Part shown: positions 1 to 13,854 of the stretch, piece after piece
Numbering within the stretch: position 1 is the stretch's first letter
Layout of the letters: each line of letters begins with the position of its first letter
Source: Eleusine coracana subsp. coracana
Lineage: Eukaryota; Streptophyta; Magnoliopsida; Poales; Poaceae
Direction of reading: 5' to 3'
DNA: 64,000 bases
NCBI GenBank assembly: GCA_032690845.1
Contig: CM064434.1
Coordinates: forward strand, 33,832,342-33,896,341
Made by a program: the position numbers and the translations under genes
Notes under the pieces: generated by a model
What the model was told of the DNA's origin: nothing
Databases searched by the model: none
What the model saw: the letters and a program-made list of their open reading frames with translations, nothing else

Positions 1-3000
1 TCCTCGCCCCTAGCACTTTGAGGGGGAGGGTGGCATTTTACAAATAAACTTACCAAAAATTGCTAAGGGGCTTGTTGCAGCCCGAACCTAACGAAGGGTT
101 CACCTAAAAACACCTCGGCCCTAGCACTTCGAGGGGGAGGGTCGTGTTTTTCTCAAATAACATAGAGAAAATTTCTAAGGGACTCATTGCAGCCCGAAAC
201 TAACGAAAGGTTTGTCTAAAAACTCCTCGCCCCTAGCACTTTGAGGGGGAGGGTGGCATTTTACAAATAACCTTAGCAAAAATTGCTAACAGGCTCGTTG
301 CAGCCCTAACCTAACGAAGGGTTCGCCTAAAAACACCTCGTCCCAAGCACTTCGAGGGGGAGGGTGGTGTTTTTTGAATAACATAGCAAAAATTGCTAAG
401 GGGCTCGTTGCAGTCCAAACCTAATGAAATGTTCGCCTAAAAACACCTTGCCCCTAGCACTTCTAGGGGGAGGGTGGCGTTTTTCGAATATCTTAGCAAA
501 AATTACTAAGGGGCTCGTTGCAGCCCGAAACTAATGAAAGATTCGCCTAAAAACACCTCCCCCTAGCACTTCGAGGGGGAGGGTCGTGTTTTTCAAATAA
601 CATAGCAAAAATTGCTAAGGGGCTCGTTGCAGCCCAAACCTAATGAAAGGTTCGCCTAAAAATACCTCGCCTGTAGCACTTCAAGGGTGAGGGTGGCGTT
701 TTTCGAATAGCCTAGCAAAAATTGCTAAGGGGCTCGTTGCAGCCCGAAACTAACGAAAGGTTTGCCTAAAATCTCCACGCCCCTAGCACTTTGAGGAGGA
801 GGGTGGCATTATACAAATAAACTTGGCAAAGATGCTAAGGGGCTCGTTGCAGCCTGAACCTAACGAAGGGTTCGCCTAAAAACACCTCGTCCCTAGCACA
901 TCAAGGGGGAGGGTGGTGTTTTTCGAGTAACATAGCACAAATTGCTAAGGGGCTCGTTGCAGCACAAACCTAACGAAAGGTTCGCCTAAAAACTCCACGC
1001 TCCTAGCACTTTGAGGGGGAGGGTGGCATTTTATAAATAAACTTACCAAAAATTGCTAAGGGGCTTGTTGCAGCCCGAACCTAACGAAGGGTTCGCCTAA
1101 AAACACCTCATCCATAGCACTTCGATGGGGAGGGTGGTGTTTTTCGAGTAACATAGCAAAAATTGCTAAGGGGCTCGTTGCAGCCCAAACCTAACGAAAG
1201 GTTCGCCTAAAAACTCCTCGCCCCTAGCACTTTGAGGGGGAGGGTGGCATTTTACAAATAAACTTACCAAAAATTGCTAAAGGGCTTGTTGCAGCCCGAA
1301 CCTAACGAAGGGTTCACCTAAAAACACCTCGGCCCTAGCACTTCGAGGGGGAGGGTCGTGTTTTTCTCAAATAACATAGAGAAAATTGCTAAGGGACTCA
1401 TTGCAGCCCGAAACTAACGAAAGGTTTGTCTAAAAACTCCTCGCCCCTAGCACTTTGAGGGGGAGGGTGGCATTTTACAAATAACCTTAGCAAAAATTGC
1501 TAACAGGCTCGTTGCAGCCCTAACCTAACGAAGGGTTCGCCTAAAAACACCTCGTCCCAAGCACTTCGAGGGGGAGGGTGGTGTTTTTTGAATAACATAG
1601 CAAAAATTGCTAAGGGGCTCGTTGCAGTCCAAACCTAATGAAATGTTCGCCTAAAAACACCTTGCCCCTAGCACTTCTAGGGGGAGGGTGGCGTTTTTCG
1701 AATATCTTAGCAAAAATTACTAAGGGGCTCGTTGCAGCCCGAAACTAATGAAAGATTCGCCTAAAAACACCTCCCCCTAGCACTTCGAGGGGGAGGGTCG
1801 TGTTTTTCAAATAACATAGCAAAAATTGCTAAGGGGCTCGTTGCAGCCCAAACCTAATGAAAGGTTCGCCTAAAAATACCTCGCCTGTAGCACTTCAAGG
1901 GTGAGGGTGGCGTTTTTCGAATAGCCTAGCAAAAATTGCTAAGGGGCTCGTTGCAGCCCGAAACTAACGAAAGGTTTGCCTAAAATCTCCACGCCCCTAG
2001 CCCTTTGAGGAGGAGGGTGGCATTATACAAATAAACTTAGCAAAGATGCTAAGGGGCTCGTTGCAGCCTGAACCTAACGAAGGGTTCGCCTAAAAACACC
2101 TCGTCCCTAGCACATCAAGGGGGAGGGTGGTGTTTTTCGAGTAACATAGCACAAATTGCTAAGGGGCTCGTTGCAGCACAAACCTAACGAAAGGTTCGCC
2201 TAAAAACTCCACGCTCCTAGCACTTTGAGGGGGAGGGTGGCATTTTATAAATAAACTTACCAAAAATTGCTAAGGGGCTTGTTGCAGCCCGAACCTAACG
2301 AAGGGTTCGCCTAAAAACACCTCATCCATAGCACTTCGATGGGGAGGGTGGTGTTTTTCGAGTAACATAGCAAAAATTGCTAAGGGGCTCGTTGCAGCCC
2401 AAACCTAACGAAAGGTTCGCCTAAAAACTCCTCGCCCCTAGCACTTTGAGGGGGAGGGTGGCATTTTACAAATAAACTTACCAAAAATTGCTAAAGGGCT
2501 TGTTGCAGCCCGAACCTAACGAAGGGTTCACCTAAAAACACCTCGGCCCTAGCACTTCGAGGGGGAGGGTCGTGTTTTTCTCAAATAACATAGAGAAAAT
2601 TGCTAAGGGACTCATTGCAGCCCGAAACTAACGAAAGGTTTGTCTAAAAACTCCTCGCCCCTAGCACTTTGAGGGGGAGGGTGGCATTTTACAAATAACC
2701 TTAGCAAAAATTGCTAACAGGCTCGTTGCAGCCCTAACCTAACGAAGGGTTCGCCTAAAAACACCTCGTCCCAAGCACTTCGAGGGGGAGGGTGGTGTTT
2801 TTTGAATAACATAGCAAAAATTGCTAAGGGGCTCGTTGCAGCCCAAACCTAATGAAATGTTCGCCTAAAAACACCTTGCCCCTAGCACTTCAAGGGGGAG
2901 GGTGGCGTTTTTCGAATATCTTAGCAAAAATTACTAAGGGGCTCGTTGCAGCCCGAAACTAATGAAAGATTCGCCTAAAAACACCTCCCCCTAGCACTTC

Positions 3001-3640
3001 GAGGGGGAGGGTCGTGTTTTTCAAATAACATAGCAAAAATTGCTAAGGGGCTCGTTGCAGCCCAAACCTAATGAAAGGTTCGCCTAAAAATACCTCGCCT
3101 GTAGCACTTCAAGGGGGAGGGTGGCGTTTTTCGAATAGCCTAGCAAAAATTGCTAAGGGGCTCGTTGCAGCCCGAAACTAACGAAAGGTTTGCCTAAAAT
3201 CTCCACGCCCCTAGCACTTTGAGGAGGAGGGTGGCATTATACAAATAAACTTAGCAAAGATGCTAAGGGGCTCGTTGCAGCCTGAACCTAACGAAGGGTT
3301 CGCCTAAAAACACCTCGTCCCTAGCACATCAAGGGGGAGGGTGGTGTTTTTCGAGTAACATAGCACAAATTGCTAAGGGGCTCATTGCAGCACAAACCTA
3401 ACGAAAGGTTCGCCAAAAAACTCCTCGCTCCTAGCACTTTGAGGGGGAGGGTGGCATTTTGTAAATAAACTTACCAAAAATTGCTAAGGGGCTTGTTGCA
3501 GCCCGAACCTAACGAAGGGTTCGCCTAAAAACACCTCATCCATAGCACTTCGATGGGGAGGGTGGTGTTTTTTGAGTAACATAGCAAAAATTGCTAAGGG
3601 ACTCGTTGCAGCCCAAACCTATCAAAAGGTTCGCCTAAAA
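1..3640. repeat. Higher-order repeat, 1,214 bp x 3
   Basis: The block beginning at 1 recurs at about 1,215 and 2,429: the same CTAGCAC anchor falls at 10, 1,224 and 2,438. Each 1,214-bp unit holds 11 satellite monomers. Diagnostic variants such as the TTTTTCTCAAATAACATAGAGAAAATT monomer and the GCAGCACAAACC monomer recur in the same order. The third copy diverges near its end (from about 3,400), where the array continues with differently ordered monomers. Confidence 0.9.
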
Positions 3641-5329
3641 ACACCTCGCCCCTAGCACTTCAAGGGGGAGGGTGGCGTTTTTCGAATAACATAGCAAAAA
3701 TTTCTATGGGGCTTGATGCAGCCCGAACCTAATGAAAGGTTCACCTAAAAACACATCCCCCTAGCACTTCAAGAGGGAGGGTGGCGTTTTTCAAATAACT
3801 TAGCAAAAATTGCTAAGGGACTCGTTGCAGCCTGAACCTATCAAAGGGTTCACCTAAAAACACCTCGCCCCTAGCACTTCGAGGAGGATGTTGGCGTTTT
3901 TCGAATAACTTAACAAAACTTGCTAAGGGGCTCATTGCAGCCCGAACCAAACAAAAGGTTCGCCTAATAACACCTCGCCCCTAGCACTTTGAGGGGGAGG
4001 GTGGTGTTATGCAAATAAACTTAGCCAAAATTGCTAAGGGGCTCGTTGCAACCTGAACCTAATGAAGGGTTCGCCTAAAAGCACCTCGCCCCTAGCACCT
4101 CAAGGGGGAGGGTTGCGTTTTTTGAATAACATAGCAAAAATTTATAAGCAGCTCGTTGGAGCTGAACCTAATGAAGGGTTCGCCTAAAAACACCTCGCCT
4201 ATAGCACTTCGAGGGGGAGGGTGGCATTTTTCGAATAATTTAGCAAAAATTGCAAAGGGGCTCAATGCAGCCCGAACCAAATGAAAGGTTCGCCTAAAAA
4301 CACCCCGCCCCTAGCACTTCGAGGGGGAGGGTGGCGTTTTTTGAATAACTTAGCAAAAATTGCTAAGGGGCACGTTGCAGCCCGAACCTAACGAAAGGTT
4401 CGCCTAAAAACACCTCAGCCCTAGCACTTCGAGGGGGAGGGTGGTGTTTTTCAAATAACATTGCAAAAATTTCTAAGGGGCTCATTGGAAACTAACAAAA
4501 GGTTTGCCTAAAAACTCCTCGCCCCTAGCACTTTGAGGGGGAGGGTGGCATTTTACAAATAACCTTAGCAAAAATTGCTAAGGGGCTCGTTGCAACCCGA
4601 ACCTAACGACGGTTTCACCTAAAAACACCTCATCCCAAGCACTTCGAGGGGGAGGGTGGTGTTTTTCGAATAACATAGCAAAAATTGCTAAGGGGCTTGT
4701 TGCAGCCCAAACCTAATGAAAGGTTCGCCTAAAAACACCTCGCCCCTAGCACATCAAGGGGGAGGGTGGCTTTTTTTGAATAACTTAGCAAAAATTGCTA
4801 AGGGGCTCGTTGCAGCCCGAAACTAACGAAAGGTTTGCCTAAAATCTCCACGCCCCTAGCACATTCAGGGGGAGGGTGGCATTTTACAAATAAACTTAGC
4901 AAAAATTGCTAAGGGGCTCGTTGCAGCCTGAACCTAACGAAGGGTTCGCCTAAAAACACCTCATCCATAGCACTTCGATGGGGAGGGTGGTGTTTTTCGA
5001 ATAACATAGCAAAAATTGCTAAGGGGCTCGTTGCAGCCCAAACCTAATGAAAGGTCCGCCTAAAAACACCTCGCCCCTAGCACATCAAGGGGGAGGGTGG
5101 CATTTTTTGAATAACTTAGCAAAAATTTCTAAGGGGCTCGTTGCAGCCCGAAACTAACAAAAGGTTTGCCTAAAATCTCCTCGCCCCTAGCACATTGAGG
5201 GGGAGGGTGGCATTTTACAAATAAACTTAGCAAAGATCGCTAAGGGGCTCGTTGCAGCCCGAACCTAACGAAGGTTTCGCCAAAAAACACCTCGGCCCTA
5301 GCACATCGAGGGGGAGGGTGGTGTTTTTC

Positions 5330-8300
5330 GAATAACATTGCAAAAATTTCTAAGGGGCTCATTGGAAACTAATGAAAGGATTGCCTAAAAACTCCTCGCC
5401 CCTAGCACTTTGAGGGGGAGGGTGGCATTTTACAAATAACCTTAGCAAAAATTGCTAAGTGGCTCGTTGCAACCCGAGCCTAACGAAAGGTTCGCCTAAA
5501 AACACCTCGCCCCTAGCACTTTGAGGGGGAGGGTGGTGTTTTGCAAATAAACTTAGCCAAAATTGCTAAGGGGCTCGTTGCAGCCTGAACCTAATGAAGG
5601 GTTCGCCTAAAAGCACCTCGCCCCTAGCACTTCAAGGGGGAGGGTTGCGTTTTTTGAATAACATAGCAAAAATTTCTAAGCGGCTCGTTGGAGCTGAACC
5701 TAACGAAGGGTTCGCCTAAAAACACCTCGCCCGTAGCACTTCGAGGGGAAGGGTGGCATTTTTCGAATAATTTAGCAAAAATTGCAAAGGGGCTCAATGC
5801 AGCCCAAACCAAATGAAAGGTTCACCTAAAAACACCCCGCCCCTAGCACTTCGAGGGGGAGCGTGGCGGTTTTTGAATAACTTAGCAAAAATTGCTAAGG
5901 GGCTCGTTGCAGCCCGAACCTAATGAAAGGTTCGCCTAAAAACTCCTCACCCCTAGCACTTTGAGGGGGAGGGTGGCATTTTACAAATAAACTTAGCAAA
6001 AATTGCTATGGGGCTCGTTGCAGCCCGAGCCTCAGGAAGGGTTCGGCTAAAAACACCTCGGCCCTAGCACTTCGAGGGGGAGGGTGGTGTTTTTCAAATA
6101 ACATTGCAAAAATTGCTAAGGGGCTCGTTGCAGCCCGAATCTAACGAAAGGTTTGCCTAAGAACTCATCACCTCTAGCACTTTGAGGGGGAGGGTGGCAT
6201 TTTACAAATAAACGTAGCAAAAATTGCTAAGGGGCTCGTTGCAACCCGAACCTAACGAAGGTTTCGCCTAAAAACACCTCATCCCGAGCACTTCGAGGGG
6301 GAGGGTGGTGTTTTTCGAATAACATAGCAAAAATTGCTAAGGGGCTCGTTGCAGCCCAAACCTAATGAAAGGTCCGCCTAAAAACACCTCGCCCCTAGCA
6401 CATCAAGGGGGAGGGTGGCTTTTTTTGAATAACTTAGCAAAAATTGCTAAGTGGCTCGTTGCAGCCCGAAACTAACGAAAGGTTTGCCCAAAATCTCCAC
6501 GCCCCTAGCACATTCAGGGGGAGGGTGGCATTTTACAAATAAACTTAGCAAAGATTGCTAAGGGGCTCGTTGCAGCCCGAACCTAACGAAGGGTTCGCCT
6601 AAAAACACCTCGTCCCAAGCACTTCGATGGGGAGGGTGGTGTTTTTCGAATAACATAGCAAAAATTGCTAAGGGGCTCGTTGCAGCCCAAACCTAATGAA
6701 AGGTTCGCATAAAAACACCTCGCCCCGAGCACTTCAAGGGGGAGGGTGGCGTTTTTCGAATAACTTAGCAAAAATTGCTAAGGGGCTTGTTGCAGCCCGA
6801 AACTAATGAAAGGTTCGCCTAAAAACACCTACCCCTAGCACTTCGAGGGGGAGGGTCATGTTTTTCAAATAACAAAGCAAAATTTGCTAAGGGGCTCGTT
6901 GCATCCCAAACCTAATGAAAGGTTCACCTAAAAACACCTCGCCCCTAGCAATTCAAGGGGGAGGGTGAGGTTTTTCGAATAACTTAGCAAAAATTGCTAA
7001 GGGGCTCCTTGCAGCCCAAAACTAACGAAAGGTTTCCCTAAAATCTCCTCGCCCCTAGCACTTTGAGGAGGAGGGTGGCATTTTACAAATAAACTTAGCA
7101 AAGATGCTAAGGGGCTCGTTGCAGCCTGAACCTAACGAAGGGTACGCCTAAAAACACTTTGTCCCTAGCACATCGAGGGGGAGGGTGGTGTTTTTCGAGT
7201 AACATAGCAAAAATTGCTAAGGGGCTCGTTGCAGCCCAAACCTAACAAAAGGTTCGCCTAAAAACTCCTCGCCCCTAGCACTTTTAGGGGGAGGGTGGCA
7301 TTTTACAAATAAACTTACCAAAAATTGCTAAGGGGCTTGTTGTAGTCCGAACTTAACAAAGGGTTCGCCTAAAAACACCTCGTCCATAGCACTTCGATGG
7401 GGAGGGTGGTGTTTTTCAAATAACATTGCAAAAATTGCTAAGGGGCTCGTTGCAGCCCGAAACTAACGAAAGGTTTGCCTAAAATCTCCTCGCCCCTAGC
7501 ACATTGAGGAGGAGGGTGGCATTTTACAAATAAACTTAGCATAGATTGCTAAGGGGCTCGTTGCAGCCCGAACCTAACGAAGGGTTCGCCCAAAAACACC
7601 TCAGCCCTAGCACTTCGAGGGGGAGGGTGGTGTTTTTCAAATAACATTGCAAAAATTTCTAAGGGGCTCAATGGAAACTAACAAAAGGTTTGCCTAAAAA
7701 CTCCTCGCCCCTAGCACTTTGAGGGGGAGGGTGGCATTTTACAAATAACCTTAGCAAAAATTGCTAAGGGGCTCGTTGCAACCCGAACCTAACAAAAGGT
7801 TCGCCTAAAAACACCTCATCCCAAGCACTTCGAGGGGGAGGGTGGTGTTTTTCGAATAACATAGCAAAAATTGCTAAGGGGCTCGTTGCAGCCCAAACCT
7901 AATGAAAGGTTCGCCTAAAAACACCTCGTCCATAGCACTTCGATGGGGAGGGTGGTGTTTTTCAAATAACATTGCAAAAATTGCTAAGGGGCTCGTTGCA
8001 GCCCGAAACTAACGAAAGGTTTGCCTAAAATCTCCTCGCCCCTAGCACATTGAGGAGGAGGGTGGCATTTTACAAATAAACTTAGCAAAGATTCCTAAGG
8101 GGCTCGTTGCAGCCCGAACCTAACGAAGGGTTCGCCCAAAAACACCTCAGCCCTAGCACTTCGAGGGGGAGGGTGGTGTTTTTCAAATAACATTGCAAAA
8201 ATTGCTAAGGGGCTCATGTGAAACTAACGAAAGGTTTGCCTAAAAACTCCTCGCCACTAGCACTTTGAGGGGGAGGGTGGCATTTTACAAATAACCTTAG

Positions 8301-11165
8301 CAAAAATTGCTAACTGGCTCGTTGCAACCCGAACCTAACGAAGGTTTCGCCTAAAAACACCTCATCCCAAGCACTTCGAGGGGGAGGGTGGTGCTTTTCG
8401 AATAACATAGCAAAAATTGCTAAGGGGCTCGTTGCAGCCCAAACCTAATGAAAGGTTCGCCTAAAAACACCTCGCCCCTAGCACATCAAGGGGGAGGGTG
8501 GCATTTTTTGAATAACATAGAAAAAATTGCTAAGGGGCTCGTTGCAGCCCGAAACTAACGAAAGGTTTGCCTAAAATCTCCTCGCCCCTAGCACATTGAG
8601 GGGGAGGGTGGCATTTTACAAATAAACTTAGCAAAAATTGCTAAGGGGCTCGTTGCAGCCTGAACCTAACAAAGGGTTCGCCTAAAAACACCTCAGCCCT
8701 AGCACTTCGAGGGGGAGGGTGGTGTTTTTCAAATAACATTGCAAAAATTTCTAAGGGGCTCATTGGAAACTAATGAAAGGATTGCCTAAAAACTCCTCGC
8801 GCCTAGCACTTTGAGGGGGAGGGTGACATTTTACAAATAACCTTAGCAAAAATTGCTAAGTGGCTCGTTGCAACCCGAACCTAACGAAAGGTTCGCCTAA
8901 AAACACCTCGCCCCTAGCACTTTGAGGGGGAGGGTGGTGTTTTGCAAATAAACTTAGCCAAAATTGCTAAGGGGCTCGTTGCAGCCTGAACCTAATGAAG
9001 GGTTCGCCTAAAAGCACCTCGCCCCTAGCACTTCAAGGGGGAGGGTTGCGTTTTTTGAATAACATAGCAAAAATTTCTAAGCGGCTCGTTGGAGCTGAAC
9101 CTAACGAAGGGTTCGCCTAAAAACACCTCGCCCGTAGCACTTCGAGGGGAAGGGTGGCATTTTTCGAATAATTTAGCAAAAATTGCAAAGGGGCTCAATG
9201 CAGCCCGAACAGAATGAAAGGTTCACCTAAAAACACCCCGCCCCTAGCACTTCGAGGGGGAGGGTGGCGGTTTTTGAATAACTTAGCAAAAATTGCTAAG
9301 GGGCTCGTTGCAGCCCGAACCTAATGAAAGGTTCGCCTAAAAACTCCTCACCCCTAGCACTTTGAGGGGGAGGGTGGCATTTTACAAATAAACTTAGCAA
9401 AAATTGCTATGGGGCTCGTTGCAGCCCGAACCTCACGAAGGGTTGGGCTAAAAACACCTCGGCCCTAGCACTTCGAGGGGGAGGGTGGTGTTTTTCAAAT
9501 AACATTGCAAAAATTGCTAAGGGGCTCATTGCAGCCCGAATCTAACGAAAGGTTTGCCTAAGAACTCATGACCTCTAGCACTTTGAGGGGGAGGGTGGCA
9601 TTTTACAAATAAACGTAGCAAAAATTGCTAAGGGGCTCGTTGCAACCCGAACCTAACGAAGGTTTCGCCTAAAAACACCTCATCCCGAGCACTTCGAGGG
9701 GGAGGGTGGTGTTTTTCGAATAACATAGCAAAAATTGCTAAGGGGCTCGTTGCAGCCCAAACCTAATGAAAGGTCCGCCTAAAAACACCTCGCCCCTAGC
9801 ACATCAAGGGGGAGGGTGGCATTTTTTGAATAACTTAGCAAAAATTGCTAAGGGGCTCGTTGCAGCCCGAAACTAACAAAAGGTTTGCCTAAAATCTCCT
9901 CGCCCCTAGCACATTGAGGGGGAGGGTGGCATTTTACAAATAAACTTAGCAAAGATTGCTAAGGGGCTCGTTGCAGCCCGAACCTAACGAAGGGTTCGCC
10001 TAAAAACACCTCGTCCCAAGCACTTCGAGGGGGAGGGTGGTGTTTTTCGAATAACATAGCAAAAATTACTAAGGGGCTCGTTGCAGCCCAAACCTAATGA
10101 AAGGTTCGCATAAAAACACCTCGCCCCGAGCACTTCAAGGGGGAGGGTGGCGTTTTTCGAATAACTTAGCAAAAATTGCTAAGGGGCTTGTTGCAGCCCG
10201 AAACTAATGAAAGGTTCGCCTAAAAACACCTACCCCTAGCACTTCGAGGGGGAGGGTCATGTTTTTCAAATAACAAAGCAAAATTTGCTAAGGGGCTCGT
10301 TGCATCCCAAACCTAATGAAAGGTTCACCTAAAAACACCTCGCCCCTAGCAATTCAAGGGGGAGGGTGAGGTTTTTCGAATAACTTAGCAAAAATTGCTA
10401 AGGGGCTCCTTGCAGCCCAAAACTAACGAAAGGTTTCCCTAAAATCTCCTCGCCCCTACCACTTGGAGGAGGAGGGTGGCATTTTACAAATAAACTTAGC
10501 AAACATGCTAAGGGGCTCGTTGCAGCCTGAACCTAACGAAGGGTACGCCTAAAAACACTTTGTCCCTAGCACATCGAGGGGGAGGGTGGTGTTTTTCGAG
10601 TAACATAGCAAAAATTGCTAAGGGGCTCGTTGCAGCCCAAACCTAACAAAAGGTTCGCCTAAAAACTCCTCGCCCCTAGCACTTTTAGGGGGAGGGTGGC
10701 ATTTTACAAATAAACTTACCAAAAATTGCTAAGGGGCTTGTTGTAGTCCGAACTTAACAAAGGGTTCGCCTAAAAACACCTCGTCCATAGCACTTCGATG
10801 GGGAGGGTGGTGTTTTTCAAATAACATTGCAAAAATTGCTAAGGGGCTCGTTGCAGCCCGAAACTAACGAAAGGTTTGCCTAAAATCTCCTCGCCCCTAG
10901 CACATTGAGGAGGAGGGTGGCATTTTACAAATAAACTTAGCAAAGATTGCTAAGGGGCTCGTTGCAGCCCGAACCTAACGAAGGGTTCGCCCAAAAACAC
11001 CTCAGCCCTAGCACTTCGAGGGGGAGGGTGGTGTTTTTCAAATAACATTGCAAAAATTTCTAAGGGGCTCAATGGAAACTAACAAAAGGTTTGCCTAAAA
11101 ACTCCTCGCCCCTAGCACTTTGAGGGGGAGGGTGGCATTTTACAAATAACCTTAGCAAAAATTGC
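5330..11165. repeat. Array duplication at 3,401-bp offset
   Basis: About 2.43 kb of the array (5,330-7,764) is repeated at 8,731-11,165. The offset is exactly 3,401 bp at three anchors checked (5,401/8,802; 6,583/9,984; 7,381/10,782), so the copies carry almost no indels. The intervening ~970 bp contains a separate 546-bp local duplication. After 11,165 the sequence jumps to a match with 9,407 onward (offset 1,758) up to about 11,730, and then to a match with about 10,197 onward. These are mosaic joints expected from unequal exchange. Confidence 0.85.
7381..8472. repeat. Local 546-bp duplication inside the array
   Basis: The five-monomer block starting CGTCCATAGCACTTCGATGG at 7,381 recurs at 7,927, and the CTCATCCCAAGCAC monomer recurs at 7,815 and 8,361; both give 546 bp. 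The first copy also belongs to the 3,401-bp-offset block, so this amplification is probably a separate event. Confidence 0.8.
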
Positions 11166-13854
11166 TATGGGGCTCGTTGCAGCCCGAACCTCACGAAGGG
11201 TTGGGCTAAAAACACCTCGGCCCTAGCACTTCGAGGGGGAGGGTGGTGTTTTTCAAATAACATTGCAAAAATTGCTAAGGGGCTCATTGCAGCCCGAATC
11301 TAACGAAAGGTTTGCCTAAGAACTCATGACCTCTAGCACTTTGAGGGGGAGGGTGGCATTTTACAAATAAACGTAGCAAAAATTGCTAAGGGGCTCATTG
11401 CAACCCGAACCTAACGAAGGTTTCGCCTAAAAACACCTCATCTCGAGCACTTCGAGGGGGAGGGTGGTGTTTTTCGAATAACATAGCAAAAATTGCTAAG
11501 GGGCTCGTTGCAGCCCAAACCTAATGAAAGGTCCGCCTAAAAACACCTCGCCCCTAGCACATCAAGGGGGAGGGTGGCATTTTTTGAATAACTTAGCAAA
11601 AATTGCTAAGGGGCTCGTTGCAGCCCGAAACTAACAAAAGGTTTGCCTAAAATCTCCTCGCCCCTAGCACATTGAGGGGGAGGGTGGCATTTTACAAATA
11701 AACTTAGCAAAGATTGCTAAGGGGCTCGTTACAGCCCGAAACTAATGAAAGGTTCGCCTAAAAACACCTCCCCCTAGCACTTCGAGGGGGAGGGTCGTGT
11801 TTTTCAAATAACAAAGCAAAATTTGCTAAGGGGCTCGTTGCATCCCAAACCTAATGAAAGGTTCGCCTAAAAACACCTCGCCCCTAGCAATTCAAGGGGG
11901 AGGGTGGCGTTTTTCGAATAACTTAGCAAAAATTGCTAAGGGGCTCCTTGCAACCCAAAACTAACGAAAGGTTTCCCTAAAATCTCCTCGCCCCTAGCAC
12001 TTTGAGGAGGAGGGTGGCATTTTACAAATAAACTTAGCAAAGATGCGAAGGGGCTCGTTGCAGCCTGAACCTAACGAAGGGTACGCCTAAAAACACTTTG
12101 TCCCTAGCACATCGAGGGGGAGGGTGGTGTTTTTCGAGTAACATAGCAAAAATTGCTAAGGGGCTCGTTGCAGCCCAAACCTAACAAAAGGTTCGCCTAA
12201 AAACTCCTCGCCCCTAGCACTTTGAGGGGGAGGGTGGCATTTTACAAATAAACTTACCAAAAATTGCTAAGGGGCTTGTTGTAGTCTGAACTTAACAAAG
12301 GGTTCGCCTAAAAACACCTCGTCCATAGCACTTCGATGGGGAGGGTGGTGTTTTTCAAATAACATTGCAAAAATTGCTAAGGGGATCGTTGCAGCCCGAA
12401 ACTAATGAAAGGTTCGCCTAAAAACACCTCCCCCTAGCACTTCGAGGGGGAGGGTCGTGTTTTTCAAATAACATAGCAAAAATTGCTAAGGGGCTCGTTG
12501 CAGCCCAAACCTAATGAAAGGTTCGCCTAAAAACACCTCACCCCTAGCAATTCAAGGGGGAGGGTGGCGTTTTTCGAATAACTTAGCAAAAATTGTTAAG
12601 GGGCTCGTTGCAGCCTGAACCTAACGAAGGGTTCGCCTAAAAACACTTCGTCCCTAGCACATCGAGGGGGAGGGTGGTCTTTTTCGAGTAACATAGCAAA
12701 AATTGCTAAGGGGCTCGTTGCAGCCCAAACCTAATGAAAGGTTCGCCTAAAAACTCCTCGCCCCTAGCACTTTGAGGGGGAGGGTGGCATTTTACAAATA
12801 AACTTACCAAAAATTGCTAAGGGGCTTGTTGCAGCCCGAACCTAACAAAGGGTTCGCCTAAAAACACCTCGTCCATAGCACCTCGATGGGGAGGGTGGTG
12901 TTTTTTGAGTAACATAGAAAAAATTGCTAAGGGGCTCGTTGCAGCCCAAAACTAATAAAAGGTTTGCCTAAAAACACCTCGCCCCTAGCACTTCAAGGGG
13001 GAGGGTGGCGTTTTTCGAATAACATAGCAAAAATTTCTATGGGGCTTGTTGCGGCCCGAACCAAATGAAAGGTTCATCTAAAAACACCTCCCCCTAGCAC
13101 TTCGAGAGGGAGGGTGGCGTTTTTCAAATAACTTAGCACAAATTGCTAAGGGGCTCGTTGCAGCCTGAACCTATCAAAGGGTACCCCTAAAAACACCTCG
13201 CCCCTAGCACTTCGAGGAGGATGGTGGCGTTTTTTGAATAACTTAACAAAAATTACTAAGGGGCTCATTGCGGCCCGAACCAAACAAAAGGTTCGCCTAA
13301 AAACACCTCGCCCCTAGCACTTTGAAGGGCAGGGTGGCGTTTTGCAAATACACTTAGCCAAAATTGCTAAGGGGCTTGTTGCAGCCTAAACCTAATGAAG
13401 GGTTCGCCTAAAGCACCTTGCCCCTAGCACTTCAAGGGGGAGGGTTGCGTTTTTTGAATAACATTGCAAAAATTTCTAAGCGGCTCATTGGAGCTGAACC
13501 TAACGAAGGGTTCACCTAAAAACACCTCGCCCGTAGCACTTCGAGGGGGAGGCTGGCATTTTTCGAATAATTTAGCAAAAATTGCAAAGGGGCTCAATGC
13601 AGCCCGAACCAAATGAAAGGTTCGCCTAAAAACACCCCGCCCCTAGCACTTCGAGGGGGAGGGTGGCGTTTTTCGAATAACTTAGCAAAAATTGCTAAGG
13701 GGCTCGTTGCAGCCCGAACCTAACGAAAGGTTCGCCTAGAAACTCCTCACCCCTAGCACTTTGAGGGGGAGGGTGGCATTTTACAAATAAACTTAGCAAA
13801 AATTGCTAAGGGGCTCGTTGCAGCCCAAACCTAATGAAAGGTTGGCCTAAAAAC